Source: Anthostomella pinea (lineage: Eukaryota; Ascomycota; Sordariomycetes; Xylariales; Xylariaceae). Taken from it: 64,000 bases of DNA. Positions 35,565 through 47,722 of the stretch are shown one piece after another (positions within the stretch are counted from its first letter, which is position 1; the number at the start of each line of letters is the position of its first letter). The DNA lies in assembly GCA_963556695.1 (NCBI GenBank), contig CAUWAG010000018.1:62001-126000 (forward strand), written 5' to 3'. The notes below the pieces were generated by a model. That model searched no databases. It had not been told where the DNA came from and saw nothing but the letters and a program-made list of their open reading frames with translations. A program made the position numbers and the translations under genes.

Positions 35565-36917
35565 CTATTCGTTCCCAACGTCGAACACTTCAAGATGTAT
35601 TCGGGCTTCGCTGATCCCCGAAGCGAGTAGGTAGTTACGGATGTCTTTCATGAAAGCACAGGGTCCACAGACATAGTAATGCGCGGTGGTGTCGCCTAGG
35701 TGCAAGCTCGCCGGGCTGACCAACTCCAACCTCATTCGCCCCTCCATATGGTAGTCGACCCCTTGAACCTCCTGCGCGTGAGTTGTGGTCAAGAAGACTG
35801 TTGCATCGATATTGGGGCTGTTACATGCTTCTTTGATATGTTCGCCAAAGGCACGAGCCTCTGAACTATGCGCCCCGTGTATCAAGGAGACCTGGCGGGA
35901 AGAGCCGGTGGCGACGACGCTGTTCAGAATTGAGATCATAGGTGTGATCCCGACTCCCGCCGAGATGAGAACGAGTGGCGTCTTGTCCTCGAGGTCTACA
36001 AAGAACTCGCCAGTTGGATGAGTCAGCTCCACCACGTCACCTTCTTTGTATTCCTCATGCAACTTGTTCGATATCAGACCTGGAAGGCCGATCTCCTTGC
36101 CTTTCTCTCTCTTCACACTGATCCTGTAGTAGTCGGTGCTTGGTGCGTCGCTCAGTGAGTACTGGCGTGGTTGCCAGTGTTTCAATTGAGAGATAAACAT
36201 CCGAAGGCTGATATACTGTCCCGGTAGATATAGCGGCAGTGCTCCTCCATCCTCGGGCACGAGGTAGAAGCTGGTGATCTCGGTCGACTCCACTTCCTTC
36301 CGCTGAATCTTGAAACGTCGCCAGCCAGTCCAGTTCTCAAAGGCAGCATAGAGCTGCTGTTCACGATTGATGAAAATGTCTGCGAGACACGCGTACGCTG
36401 CCGTCCACTGCAACACGTCGAGTTAGCAGTTCCCCTCTCTGAACAGAGTACAGAGTCGTGATTTGAGTAGCATATTACCCGTTGGCCAAAAAGCAAACTC
36501 GGGAGATGGTGAAAAGGGTATAAGTAAAGTCGAGATATTACTCCCTGCCTCGGCGATGTCAGGTGTACATGCGTCGCCCAAGACGGTAGCTACAGCTTCC
36601 AGTAGAAACTTGCCAACTATGGGGTAATGCTCTGGCTTGATACCGAGACTGGCATGCTTGTGTGCGATGCGTTCCACCAGGGCCGTCAACTGCGCAAGGT
36701 CGTCGACGTACGTGGCGTAGGCGAAGACGGCGGCGGCGAGAGCACGCGGCTGTGCCCCCGTGATCTGGTCCGTCATGTTGAAGTAGTCGTGAAGTTCAGG
36801 ATGCGCATCGATCATGTTGCGATAGAAGAGAGTAGTGATGGTGGTGCCGTGTTCCTTGAGAACAGGGGCGGTCGCCTTGACGACGGCGATTTGAGGCGCC
36901 GTCAAAGATGCGGCCAT
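35565..36917 (-). CDS. fhb: flavohemoglobin (nitric oxide dioxygenase)
   Basis: Two exons, 36549-36917 and 35565-36407, give about 403 residues. The N-terminal globin has distal Tyr32 and Gln56 and proximal His88 (ERIAHKHASLGI). The reductase half has the FAD motif RQYSLSD, the nicotinamide-binding GVGITPMISIL, YVCGPCAFM and a terminal EVFD. These enzymes turn NO into nitrate with oxygen and NADPH, in the cytosol or mitochondria, and protect against nitrosative stress. The 141-nt intron has a clear branch site and acceptor (GCTAAC...TTGCAG), but no GT donor fits the frame. Either a GC donor (GAG|GCAGGG) or a mutated GTGAGT now reading GGGAGT must be used. The coordinates given assume GC. Confidence 0.85.
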
Positions 36918-38734
36918 TGTTGCCGACTGCGTTGCGGGTGTGCTAGTTGCTTGGCTGAGTCGATGGCCTCAGTCCGTTGCAGACTTTGATTATGTATCGT
37001 GTGGTATACCTAAGCCCGTGAGAGTCGATACCCAAATACCAAACATGGAACTCCAGAGGATCAGCAGCTGCCCGACTTAAGCATCTCATCTGTTGCTGCA
37101 TTTTAGCGACCATGCCACTTTTGGTCACGCAATGCTTATTTAATGTTGCGCCGGATTTGCTTGGTTGGTTCTACGTCTTTCCCGATTATTATCGTGAAAA
37201 TGTCATCTCCGCGGCGTGAAGCCAGCCAAAAGTGGGAAATGGCACGTCTCCGGTGGCATGAACTTCACGAATGCCCGGGTGATTAGTGACCCACTGCGAA
37301 TAAAGGAAACCCTGCGAACTGCCAAGCTCCTCTTCAACGACCGTGATTGTGTTCTTCAGTGAGCGAGGGCCGAAGAAGAAGAGACGGCCGGCCGTCGACC
37401 TCAAAGTGCCCCCGCATACCTTATTCTTATTACCAGCACAGCAACCATCCATGGTCCGTCTACAACGGATAAGGGTAGGCCGGACCATGTGCGTGGAGTC
37501 TTGGACACACTACCTATACCTACCTTACTGGCGCACTGTACTAGTATTGCCCTAGCAGCCGGCAGCTGTCAGCCTGGTTCGCGGCCTGTACCTCTGTGCG
37601 GACATGCTATACTATGGCACGCGGCAGCAGGTGTCATTGCGACTGGCAAGGTATATTATGAGGGTCCAGGGGGTGTCCTGCCAGGCGAAGGCGCCGAAAG
37701 TCTAAAGATAAACTGTGCTACCCTACCCAACTACCAGCTTGCCAGCACAACCCCAAATGGCCCTTTGCGGCCAACATCAATACACAACACTACGTCGTTG
37801 TATCACTTGCCTGCAGTATACCTCACGGACGGATATGCCTTGACGAGGGTGCTTTGACTTGCGCCGCCCTTTGCCTGCCGGCGCAAGGAAGAAGCTGCTC
37901 TTGTTGCTGCTGCGGAAGATTGCGTGCAGCGTAGCATCGTTATTCTCCGACTCATCATTTCGGGAGGGTCTTGCCTGGTGCGTACCCTTCCAATGACCTA
38001 TCGGACTGTCATGCTATGGGTTCGGCAGTGAGCAGAGGCCCCAAATATGGACACGACTGACATCGCTATACATATATTTCTAAACTTGGCCTCGGCGCAG
38101 TCACCGCAGGGGCAGAATCCTGACGAGGTGGAATCCCGACAGATACCATGCGATACGTTGCCTTCCCGTCTAAGATCATGTCAGAGCTCGTTTCCCTACA
38201 GATTTGGGGGTGCATCATATATGGAGACGCATAATGCAGTCAGCTGACATCGGGTGGCCTTGCTTGACCTCGGTCGCTGTTTTGGGCAGGATTTCCGCAT
38301 ACGGCAATTTTCTGCATCTCTGTATCAGCTCTCACCAGGGGAAGACGCTACTTGCTGGGCTCCTTGAGCGCCCCCAGTGTCCGAATACTTTGTTTGGCGT
38401 CCACGTCGCACGGCTGGGAGTTACACTGGCACGCATCAACTCCGTTTTGATCTGCAGCTGGGCTAATGCTTGATTATGAGGCTGTGTAGCTTGATCCTGA
38501 GAAAGTGATCCTCCCGTATAAGCCGCCGTGTTCTCGGGCGGGCTGTGATTTCGACCTGTCGTGCCCCCGTCAACGCTGGTTCTTTCTGCATCATCCCGTC
38601 ATTCTCGTGTCTGCCCAATTTGTGTGACACCGGGCTCTCGTTGCCATGAGCATCCACCTCGGACGTCTAGACAGCAGAGAAGACTTTGAACATAATCTCT
38701 GAGTGCCCTCCGCTCCATTACCATCCTCGGCAAC
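36918..38734. other. intergenic, no gene seen
   Basis: 1.8 kb between the divergent flavohemoglobin and lectin-like genes. ORFs up to 122 codons lack motifs. The two promoters must lie at its edges. Confidence 0.5.
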
Positions 38735-40600
38735 ATGATTGATGACCATAAGGCGAGTGAAATCCCGTCCGTACTCTATCCCTTGGGTGCGCTGCTCGAT
38801 GAACTGACATCTATTCACCAACCAGCAAGCCGGGCATGAAGAACTGCCGTACAGCCAAGCCTCGTCGGCCTCGCCCTCGGCCGGCTCTCAGCTACCATTC
38901 GCGCTACCCGAGGCATCGAAGCCAACGCATGCATTCTCGAGCACCTCGAACGAAGATTATGTGCCGGAGCTGGCTCGTACCACGTACTCGCTCCGCAACT
39001 CTTACGGACCAGAAGTCGTCATGCACGCTGTCGAAGGTGATCAAGCCTTCGCCAAAAAGAGCTGGGTGCCTCAGAACATAGAGAGCGAGGGCCTGGAACC
39101 GGTGCCTCGGAAATTGGGAAGCGAGGGCCTCGAACCTCTGGCGACCCTTCATCCAACAAAGCCGGGCCTGGAACCTAGGGCAACCTTTCTTTCAGAAAAG
39201 ACGGGCCCGGAGCCTCTGGCAGCCCTTCAATCAACAAAACCGCATCGCTGGACACGACGGCGGCGGGTGAGTGTCTGGATTGCTGTCGTTGTTTTCCTCA
39301 TCGCCGCTCTCGCCGGTGGACTTGCCGGTGGGCTCTCCAGCCGCTTTGGGGATTCACGCTCGGAATCATCACCGGCGATAGCGCCAGCAGGCAACTCAAG
39401 TACGCCAGGGTTGGCAGGGAATATCCGATCAGGTTCGAGGTTATCCATTGCTGGGTGGCGAGCTTCCAGTAACACCTTCAATACGCATCTGTTCTACCAG
39501 GACCGTGACGACATCTTTCGTCATATGGAATACTCTAGCGACGTTGACAGCTGGCAGGGCCCCAGGATGGCTACAACGTATGATGCGCTGGCGAAAAGCC
39601 CAATGGCATGCACCTCAATAATGGTAGACCAACCTGTAAGCCAACCCGGCGTGACTTTCCTCAAAGGTGTACTGGGCCATCGAAAGTCTCCGTCGCGCTC
39701 CCGGGGATCAAGGCAGTGAAAAAGTATCATCATTCGAGAACCGCGGACAGAGACTTCTGAGGGATGCCTATCAGCAGGCGGTTTTGAAATGACTGACATT
39801 GCATAGCCACAAGTTGAGCTCTTCTACCTGAACTCGTCCCTTCTTGTTACCGGGGAGAACTTCCGAGATGGGTATACCCTACCGGAGGGCGGTTATGACA
39901 GCATCGACGATAATCCAGTCGGAACTGACGACGCGTCGAGGCTTGCTACGTATTGGCCATATGTTGTAATGCAGGACACGGGCGGAGCTTTGCGACAGAT
40001 TACTTACGGGTGGTGGAATAGTACGATAGGCATCTCGGGATCAACTGGGACCGGGATGGCCATCGTTCCCCAGACTGCTTCGTACGAGTCTCCTAACACT
40101 GCCGGCCTAATTTATCGAGGGACCGATGGGAACTTGGCTGGGCAATGGTTAGGGTACAACCAGGCGGCATCGAAGTGGGACATCGGTAAGTTGGGCGAGG
40201 AGAACAATATGACACGATGAAGGCAAAGCTCATGCATGCGATTCCAGATACCGTTCCGATACCCGAAGATTCAGCCATCGGCGCATTCGCGGTTGCAAGA
40301 CCGAATGACGCGAGCAATGCGACGATTATCTACGTCTTGTACCAAGACTCTTCCAACAGCATCCAATACATGTCTTACGACGTAGGCTCGTGGACAAAGG
40401 GTTCATCAGATTCCGCCCTCGCTAACGCGGATCCTGCCACGGACATCACTTGCCTGACGGAAGGTGTCTGGCCGGGTGTAAATATGATCACGGACGCCTA
40501 CGATATGAGTCGGTGTTATTTCATGTATCAGGGGCAATTGAAGCAGGTGTTGTTCAATGGTACAGGCTGGGAGGACTTGGGCTTCGTGGACATACCATGA
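38735..40600 (+). CDS. membrane-anchored fucose-specific-lectin-like protein
   Basis: Proposed exons are 38735-38756, 38830-39635, 39807-40185 and 40248-40600, about 519 residues. The long second exon begins with a Ser/Pro-rich segment and four imperfect GLEP/GPEP repeats (about residues 70-120). One membrane helix follows (WIAVVVFLIAALAGGLAGG). The remaining 350 residues resemble the fungal fucose-lectin beta-propeller: blades with FYQDRDDIFRHMEYSS, RQITYGWWN, LIYRGTDGNLAGQW, VLYQDSSNSIQYMSY and CYFMYQGQLKQVLF. The topology suggests a cytosolic N-terminus and a lectin exposed outside or in the secretory lumen. Ligand specificity is inferred from the family. The tiny first exon is uncertain, because no ATG opens the second exon; the later exons are phase-consistent. 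Confidence 0.7.
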
Positions 40601-41141
40601 TACCAAAGGGTACAGCACCCTTGCCATAGTTAGGCGTCAAATTGTGTCAATCTGAGGACCTCTACTCTCTAGAAGTACCTGTCACGGTAACAGAAGGAAT
40701 CACACTATGAACGGTTGTTCACCCGGTGGATTGGGTGGAAATCAGCCTGACAGAGACGTTGCTGACAGTCTTGCTAGGACGAGAAACTAGGAATCGCTGC
40801 ACTTACAGCCCGAACACTTCTAGACCATTGTACCATAGACCAGAGTTCAGACATAATATGCATTAATGAAGAATCATTATCTTATGAAGGGTATCAACTC
40901 GCAGCGAGCGAAAGCTAGCCTTTCTCTGGCGGGGATATATGAGAGCAGAAAGCTCAACAGTCATCGTAATCTTTGGCGCCACGTCGTGGCCTTACAGCCC
41001 TTACCAGGGCAGTGGTGATCACCAAAGTCTGGCAACCACTCTGGGGGACATCCCAACGGAGCAACATCAAGCCATCCGTCTATCCCATGTGTAGAGTTTC
41101 CCGTTTCCCCTTTTAGTATCGGGCACTCTCTTCTCTCTGTC
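40601..41141. other. intergenic, convergent
   Basis: Tail-to-tail spacer of 540 bp between the lectin-like gene and the 7TM gene. Nothing recognised. Confidence 0.6.
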
Positions 41142-43027
41142 TCAGCCCAGCGAATGTCCCGTATTGGCTCTCATGATCGGCAGTACCGGTCCCGAGTCGT
41201 CGCTTTGCTCAGGATTGAGCTCGTAGTACGTCTCTTTTGACTCGCCACCAGCTTCCAGATCGAACAGTTTGCAGCTGGGTTTCGCATTGAATATGTTGTC
41301 CTCGTCCCACGGCTGTCGACCCGATGTCCCACCTCTCGGACTGAAGACACTCATCAAGTTTGGAATGGGACGCGACGGTAAGGGCTTCGTTGTGTCTGCA
41401 GGGGCCTTCTTGAGGGTGTTTGACCTAGAGACGCACAGTGCCGGTGGCGGAGATGGTCCAGATTCCCCGGACACCTTCCTCCACGTGCGTGACCAAGGCG
41501 TCGGGCACGAGAGTTTCCAGCCCCTTGATCCAATGGGGTCCTGCCACCTTCTGGGTACGAATGTCTCATACATCTTCTTCCGGTGTCCTGATGTAGTGCC
41601 GAATATGATGAAGAGGAAGATCCCAGGAGTCACACCTGGCATGAAGAGAAACAGAGACGAGTTTGCGCGCGCGACGCTCAGGTCTGGCTCTCTGCTGATA
41701 TTATCTTTTCTGTTGTTTTGAGCATCTGTCCATTGGAACAGTGTGTTCGTGATGTCGAAGATTCTGTGACCATCATTAGCAAGGGGTACCTCTGGACTTT
41801 CGTACGAGACTCACCCAAGTACGACGAAGGCGCAGGTAAAGCGGACCATGAGCCATCGGTCACAGATACCCTGCTGTCTTACTGACGTACGCCTAGACCC
41901 GGCATCACTAGAAGATGCAGTCGCAGCCATGACTCCAGCCTCGCTGGTGTTGCGGGTCTTCGCTGGAGGCGTCCATTGCGAAAACTTCCTCTTCGTTCGT
42001 ACGTAGCGAATTAGGATGGCAATCATGGTCGCGCTACCGATGGTCAAGCTCAGCATCACTAGTCAAAGGTCAGCATACGGATGAGGGTCCTCCAGCTGAA
42101 ACTTACGGGGAATGTCAGCTAAGATGATAAAGAGCACAAATGTCTTCTGGATTGCCGGAACTCGAAGTAGTAAGATGGTGATTAAGGGCAGTAACATAGA
42201 GGTGACCTTTCCTGCCTTGTTGATTCGTCGAAGTCTGTATTGCCATTTTGGCTTTGCGTCCCAGTCGAACAATGACTGCGCAAGCTCGCCGGCCCAGAAC
42301 ATAATACACAGGGCTTCTACACTATCACACCGAAAGGGGGACTCAGCTCTCATTGAACAAGAATGATTCAAGGAGCCATGAGTTTACCGTGGTCCCTGAA
42401 CCACGTTGCAGGAACCAAAGTACCGTGAGGCAATCTTTTGTTCTAAATGCTGCGCGCAAGAGGGTGTATTTGGCTTCGGCTACAGACCTATACGTATAGT
42501 ATTGAATGTAATATAGAACTATATGGATTGAATAGTTAGTAAACATTATTTCCAGTCCATTCCACGGTTCTCTCGGTCATCTCAGGAGGCTTAGCTCCAA
42601 GGGCACCCCAGACAGTGCCGAAGGCAACGTGGAATAGGGGTGAGGGGCATATGGTAGTCACGTACCCAAGTCCAAGCCAAACGAGCCGCTGGCAATAGCA
42701 AGCTCTGGATTATCGGAGAAATTTGAGATTCGAGCGAACTGTGCTATCATGATATCTCGCCACCAGGTGATGTCGTGGATCTGCTGGGTGATAGATGCCG
42801 TCGTGCCCAAAAACGACCAGTACCCAACGACAGCCACGTCTGTCATGGCGAGAGTCAGTGAAGGCGATGTCACCCCAGTGCACGTTCTACTTACAGCTGA
42901 GACGCTCGTGGTGGACCCAGGTGAGCCATACGATCAGAGAACTACATATCCAACTGACAGACGCATAGATCAACGACAGCGCCGCCGCGCCCTCGGTACC
43001 CTCAGGCAGCTGATTGATGCCGTGCAT
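41142..43027 (-). CDS. seven-transmembrane receptor-like integral membrane protein
   Basis: Six exons, 43027-42895, 42839-42666, 42518-42488, 42321-42107, 42058-41815 and 41763-41142, all in phase, give 472 residues. About seven hydrophobic helices can be placed: SLIYASVSWICSSLIVWL, VAVVGYWSFLGTT, LVLYYIQYYTYSVEAL to MFWAG, SMLLPLITILLL, FVLFIILADIPLMLSLTIG, VRFTCAFVVLGIF and LFMPGVTPGIFLFIIFG. A polar tail of about 140 residues follows, starting YETFVPRRW. The NPELAIA...LDLVLYYIQYY pattern looks like an uncharacterised fungal family with GPCR-like topology. Ligand and G-protein coupling are unknown. Introns 2 (147 nt) and 3 (166 nt, weak donor GTCTGT) are long for this window, so those junctions are the least certain. 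Confidence 0.65.
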
Positions 43028-44896
43028 CGCACCCGGGCCACGGAGTGCAACCGAGGGCAACTGTTTGGACTCGAATGTGCACCATTGGCGAGGACAAGGT
43101 TAGCACCGCAACGACCGGTGATGAAAGACTTGGGAGTGAGCCGGGAGATCCGAGTCTTTCTATACTGGCCCTCTGGAGTATGTCCTGAGTCAATCATGGC
43201 TAGCAGAATGGCCCAGCCGTGGTCCGTAAGATGGGGCCCGTTGATGTCTTACTGTCCACGGGTAGCACCGGGGTCCATTGGACACGACAAATTCTCCCTT
43301 AGTGTCTTTGAACCAACCCTGGCGCCAAGGCTGGGGACATATCTGATGCAGGCAAGCGAGCGTGCGCTCGATACGCACCAGTCCCATCCAATCGACCCGG
43401 AGATCTAGCTGGGACCCTCACTTTGGCAACGACCAGGGTAGCTCTTTGTCTACAGTCAAGCTCGAGGTGCATCGGCTCGTGTTCCGAAATAGTGTTCTCA
43501 TGTAACTTGACACACTCGTCGCATGCTACTCCAAACTGCCGGACAGCTCAAGTGTATCCCACATCCCACATCCCGCCACTATTAGTCGTGACGAGACTGC
43601 CGCAGATCGCAAAGCCATAGAAGGTGGTACCCCATGCCGCCTTCCTTTGGTCATCCAGACGACGTGTAGGCCTACTTAGGTAGGTCCTACATGACGGAGA
43701 AGGCAGGTACAAACCACTCCCGTATGGGAGACATTGCAGCTCCACGTCCCATTCCGGAAGCTGATCACCCTTTCGCAGGTCCGTCATTGGACAGCTCTCA
43801 TGATGGAAAGAAGACCGCTGCTTCACAGCCACGAGATGCCAGGTTCGCCGGCAAGACATGCTCGACGATGATGATGGTGAAGGGCCGAGAGACCCCGCGT
43901 TTCCCACTTGGGCACAGGTCCACACAAGCTGGATGGTCACAGTTCCGAGGCCCTTGGTCGTCACCAAGTTGTACTGGAGGCCTTGCAGATTTATCACGAA
44001 GAGAGTCTATAATATATTCTTTCACACCCGAGGGCCACCTGCACGCCCCATGGGTTGGCAGTGCGTATTGGTTCTACTGCTCGAAAGGTGTGTATGCTGT
44101 CTCTGGAAAACGCGCCCATCGTACTCAGGGGCTCCGAGGCCAGGGGCTTCGTGGCTTCGAAGGAAGGCGCACCAGATATCGAAAACTTTGACAAAGCCAT
44201 CACATGGAAAGCATCCTGGCTACTAAACTGGATTGCTAAGCCCATTCCAGGACCGAAGAAGGCGTTGTCGTGTATCGGAGGTTCCCTGGGGCTTTCGAGA
44301 GAAGGCATAATCACTACATCATGCCATCAATGCTCATCCGTGACAGTCATCGAAAGCTCGACTACCTATCTATAGCACTATGAATCGTCTGGTCTCAGCA
44401 GGTGGCAACCCAAGCTGTGGCCATGTGCCGATGTCGCTGATCTGCTGAGTTCGGAGGGCTCGATTAGAAGACGCATACCTGTTCACTCATTAAGTATAAT
44501 GGGTACTTGAGGTACCTAGGCGGGTAAGGTGGACATTGAGTTTTCACTAGTTGTAGATGCACAGGGCGTCTTCTTCGGATCGAATACTGCATATTATATG
44601 ACGAATCAAACTCAAAGGGTACTAGACGCCTGCCGCTACTCACATCATGACCAGCACTATGTGTTGCGCCATGAGACGCGAGATCATCGTACATGGAATC
44701 AGAGACAGACCGCCCACTATGTCGATGTTGTGTCCACCAAGACACAGAATCTATTTCTCGTCCTCCTTCTTTTCTTCACCTTCCGAGCTCTTATCGGATT
44801 CCTTTGCTTCATCACCGTCCTCCTTGCCACCTTCATTCTTCTCGTCCTTCATTCTTCTCGTCCTTCATTCTTCTCGTCCTTCATTCTTCTCGTCCT
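43028..44896. other. intergenic with overlapping unassigned ORFs
   Basis: Between the 7TM start and the 3' end of the DUF3429 gene. Overlapping ORFs of 100-166 codons at 43548-44375 on both strands give no recognised protein and cannot be ranked. The stretch 44751-44831 is the former C-terminal coding sequence of the DUF3429 gene, now beyond its stop. Confidence 0.45.
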
Positions 44897-44927
44897 TCAT
44901 TCTTCTCGTCCTTCATTCTTCTCGTCC
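44832..44927. repeat. six perfect copies of a 16-bp tandem repeat
   Basis: Unit TTCATTCTTCTCGTCC on the plus strand, six copies back to back. It overlaps the 3' end of the DUF3429 gene on the minus strand. The unit is not a multiple of three, so a second copy shifts the frame and brings a TGA into it. Confidence 0.95.
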
Positions 44928-46109
44928 TTCTTCTCCCCCTTGCCCTCCTTTTTCTCCTTCCTTTCCTTTTCCTTGGCCGCCTTTTCCTCTTCCTTCTTCT
45001 TTTTCTCTTCGGCCTTTTTCTGCTTCGCTACCTTTTCTCTCTCCTTCTCCTCCGCCTTTTCCCATTTCTCATCATACTGCTCCTCCCCTCGGTGCTCGTG
45101 AAACTTCTCGCCTAGCCCGGTGAGACGCGGCTGAGCGTCACCAACCTTTGTTCGTCCGATCAGACTGATGGCGATGGCGCCGCCTACTATGGCGGTCAAC
45201 ACGAAGCGATAGACACCGTACCAGGAAGGTGCCCAGCCGCGAACGGTGGCTCGCGCATCGGCGAAGTATAGAGCAACGAAGGCGGCAAATTGCGACGTCA
45301 GCGCAAACTCCATAGGCATGAGCAGGGTCGGCCAGGCCACCACCGAAGCTAAAACACCAAGGCCGTAGCGAAAGCGAGTACGGTCGTGGCTTGCCGTCTT
45401 CTCGGCATACTCGAGGCCCCAGTGAGTGGCACCTATAAAGCTGATGAGGACGGCGCCATAGCCCAGCTGTATGGGCTCAAGGTGGCCAAGCAATTGGCGC
45501 GCGGTATCGTGGCTGATGAGGATGCCGTTGGCCAAGGCGGAAGAGCTCGGCCATTCCGTGTTGAGGCACCACGAGAGGTAGAGGGTGGACACGGAGGTTC
45601 CCAAGTACGGCAGGGTCCCAGCCAGGCCCAGCCAGTAGGGCTCCTTGGGGACGCTATCGAGAGAGAAGGTCTCCTTGACAGTTTCCTGAGGCGCACCTCG
45701 CGTTAGCATCTGAACTCGACTGTTGCTTGCACGTAGAAGAGAGCCCAGGTCAGTGACATACCAAGTCAGCCTTGACGCCCTCGTGCACGGGTTTCGCTGT
45801 CGGCTGTGTATCGGGTTCGTAGAAATGGCGGACGCTGGACTCGGTCGAAACGTTTTCCGGGTTGACCTGGAGTTTCCGCGCGGCGACCTTCTTGTCTTGC
45901 TCGGGGTCAATACCCTGCTGCATGCCGGTGGGCGACTTAGTAGCATATTTGGATGTTTGTATTATTGCAGCCGTTGCCGAAGAACTGGATGTGATGATAG
46001 CGGGCCGGACGGACACATGCCTGAGTGAGGAAATGGGCCGTCTTTTTGTTGTTGCTGTCGCGATTGCTCTCGACGAGCTGGCTAGCAGAGGTCGCGCGCT
46101 ACGCAGCAT
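44897..46109 (-). CDS. mitochondrial DUF3429/TMEM69-like membrane protein with truncated tail
   Basis: Two exons, 45762-46109 and 44897-45685, give 378 residues. The N-terminus (MLRSARPLLASSSRAIATATTKRRP) is a typical mitochondrial presequence. The core has about five helices with the family pattern: PYWLGLAGTLPYLGTS, GAVLISFIGATHWGLEYA, RYGLGVLASVVAWPTLLM and FVLTAIVGGAIAISLIG. After TRLTGLGEKFHEHRGEEQYDE comes a long Lys/Glu coiled-coil-like tail of about 70 residues. The reading frame ends at TGA 44897-44899 inside the 16-bp repeat. With one repeat copy the frame would run on through about 25 more Lys/Glu/Ser-rich residues to TAG 44751-44753. The family's biochemical role is unknown; location in the inner mitochondrial membrane is inferred. 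Confidence 0.75.
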
Positions 46110-47722
46110 GGTGAAAACAACGAGAGTATGGGGGTACTGGCGTGTCAATTGGAAATAATACCGACTGGCGTACTGCAGTGGATGCTTCCGGTACAGGTTC
46201 AATGTTTGAAAGGATCAGGCAATTAGGTAGGCATGTAGGTGCAGATGGAATAGGACAGAGGGTTTTGTAACATAAAAAAAGCCATGCTTCCAGAGCCCCG
46301 GCATGCGATGGCGATGGGGGCATTGATGCAATCGCGTCGTCAATTGAGTTGGAACTAGGAGCTTGAAATGCTCCACTCATGCTAAGGGTGTACCTGGTCA
46401 CTGGCGCGTGCAGTGCCACTTGGAGAAGTACCGTGCCAACATGCCCTCTTATCCATGGATAGGTCTGACGGGGACCTCAACCTGCGATGGCGGGAAGCTG
46501 AAGCTCTTCCAACTCTAGCTGTGAGTGACGTAATGTTCGCTGCAACCCTGGCAGCACCACCTGTGGGGCAGGCTGGCAGCTGGGCTCCATCCCACTTCAA
46601 ACCAAGTTCCTGTTACTAATCTCTCTGCATTCACACCCTCCGTGGTGCATCTGCCCCTCGTTTGTGGCTTTATGTGGCTTCAATGCCAACCCTCCATTAA
46701 CTGCCAGGCCCGTTGACAACCAACAAGTTGAACATTGAGAAATGAATGTATATTAGATTGTAGACATAAGGTATGGATGAGATGATTCTTGTTCTAGGTA
46801 TGTGTGTAGGGTAGTGATTCAATAAGATGGGCATTCACATCTTAGGTAGGTATCACCGTTAACCCGGGTCTGAACAACGATGGGTGTAGCAATATCAGGG
46901 TGATCCCGATCCATCACATCCAGCTACTGTTATTTTTACAGGCACTCAGTGGAGGCGAGACAGGGGTGCCCACCTGCATGCACTGCCCTCTTAGCGGGCA
47001 GCCTGGCAGCCAGCAATCGGCGTCATCAACCACTGCCAGGTGGAATCCTTCCAGGGCTCCCTCCAGACTCCAGGCAACGTCGCGCTTCTCGTCATGACAC
47101 CCGACCGTTAGAACCCCCGACACCTCAACACCACCCAACGGCCCGTCCGAAGAGCACCTCGACTTCGACATCCCACTGTGCCCACACAGGCCTACCTCTC
47201 CTCCGTCCACGGCACGCCGCATGCGCGCATGCAATTGTTAGATCGAGGTTAGCACTGCAGGGATTCGTGCTTTACATGTGTCATCTGTACGTCCGCCCAG
47301 ATCCATTCAGACTTCGTGTCCAGCCTTCTCGAGTTGCTGGCTGACGACCTGACCACGTCTATGTAGTCTTGCCTATCTCCTACATACCTACATACCTACC
47401 GCAATACCCATAACCTGCCCAACACTTGTCCGTCCAAGCGTCTCGCAACGGTGCCTGACCTCGTCTCCGTACTGCCGAAAACGACTTCGTGATCAAGTCC
47501 CTGCAATACCCCTGTGAAATTGTTCAGCGCCCTTTGCCTGTTTCCGCCGCCTTTCCCATCGTACATGCGCCTGTTCAGCATCGCCGACTTAGTTCGGACC
47601 CCTCCACCACGATATTGAATCTGCGTGACGCCCTCGTTACCAAGGTCCTGATGAGGCCACCTGATACCCCACCCTAACTTACGACACACTCCTGGCCCGG
47701 GTCACGGCGCAACACCTCTAAG
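46110..47722. other. intergenic upstream of VPS13
   Basis: 1.6 kb between divergent genes. Several TACCTA/TAGGTA words and CT-rich leader sequence occur before the VPS13 ATG. No ORF with recognisable content was seen. Confidence 0.5.

Noticed and set aside
42341..42388. Alternative exon 3 of the 7TM gene extending to 42388
   Set aside because: In phase, but it inserts about 40 residues between YYTY and SVEAL, which are adjacent in the family pattern I recognise.
43994..44375. Overlapping 106-codon ORFs on both strands
   Set aside because: Neither strand shows a known motif, and no splice partner could be found to extend either.
44529..45123. Ser/Phe/Pro-rich plus-strand ORFs of 140-190 codons
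   Set aside because: Antisense shadow of the Lys/Glu-rich tail and 16-bp repeat of the minus-strand DUF3429 gene.
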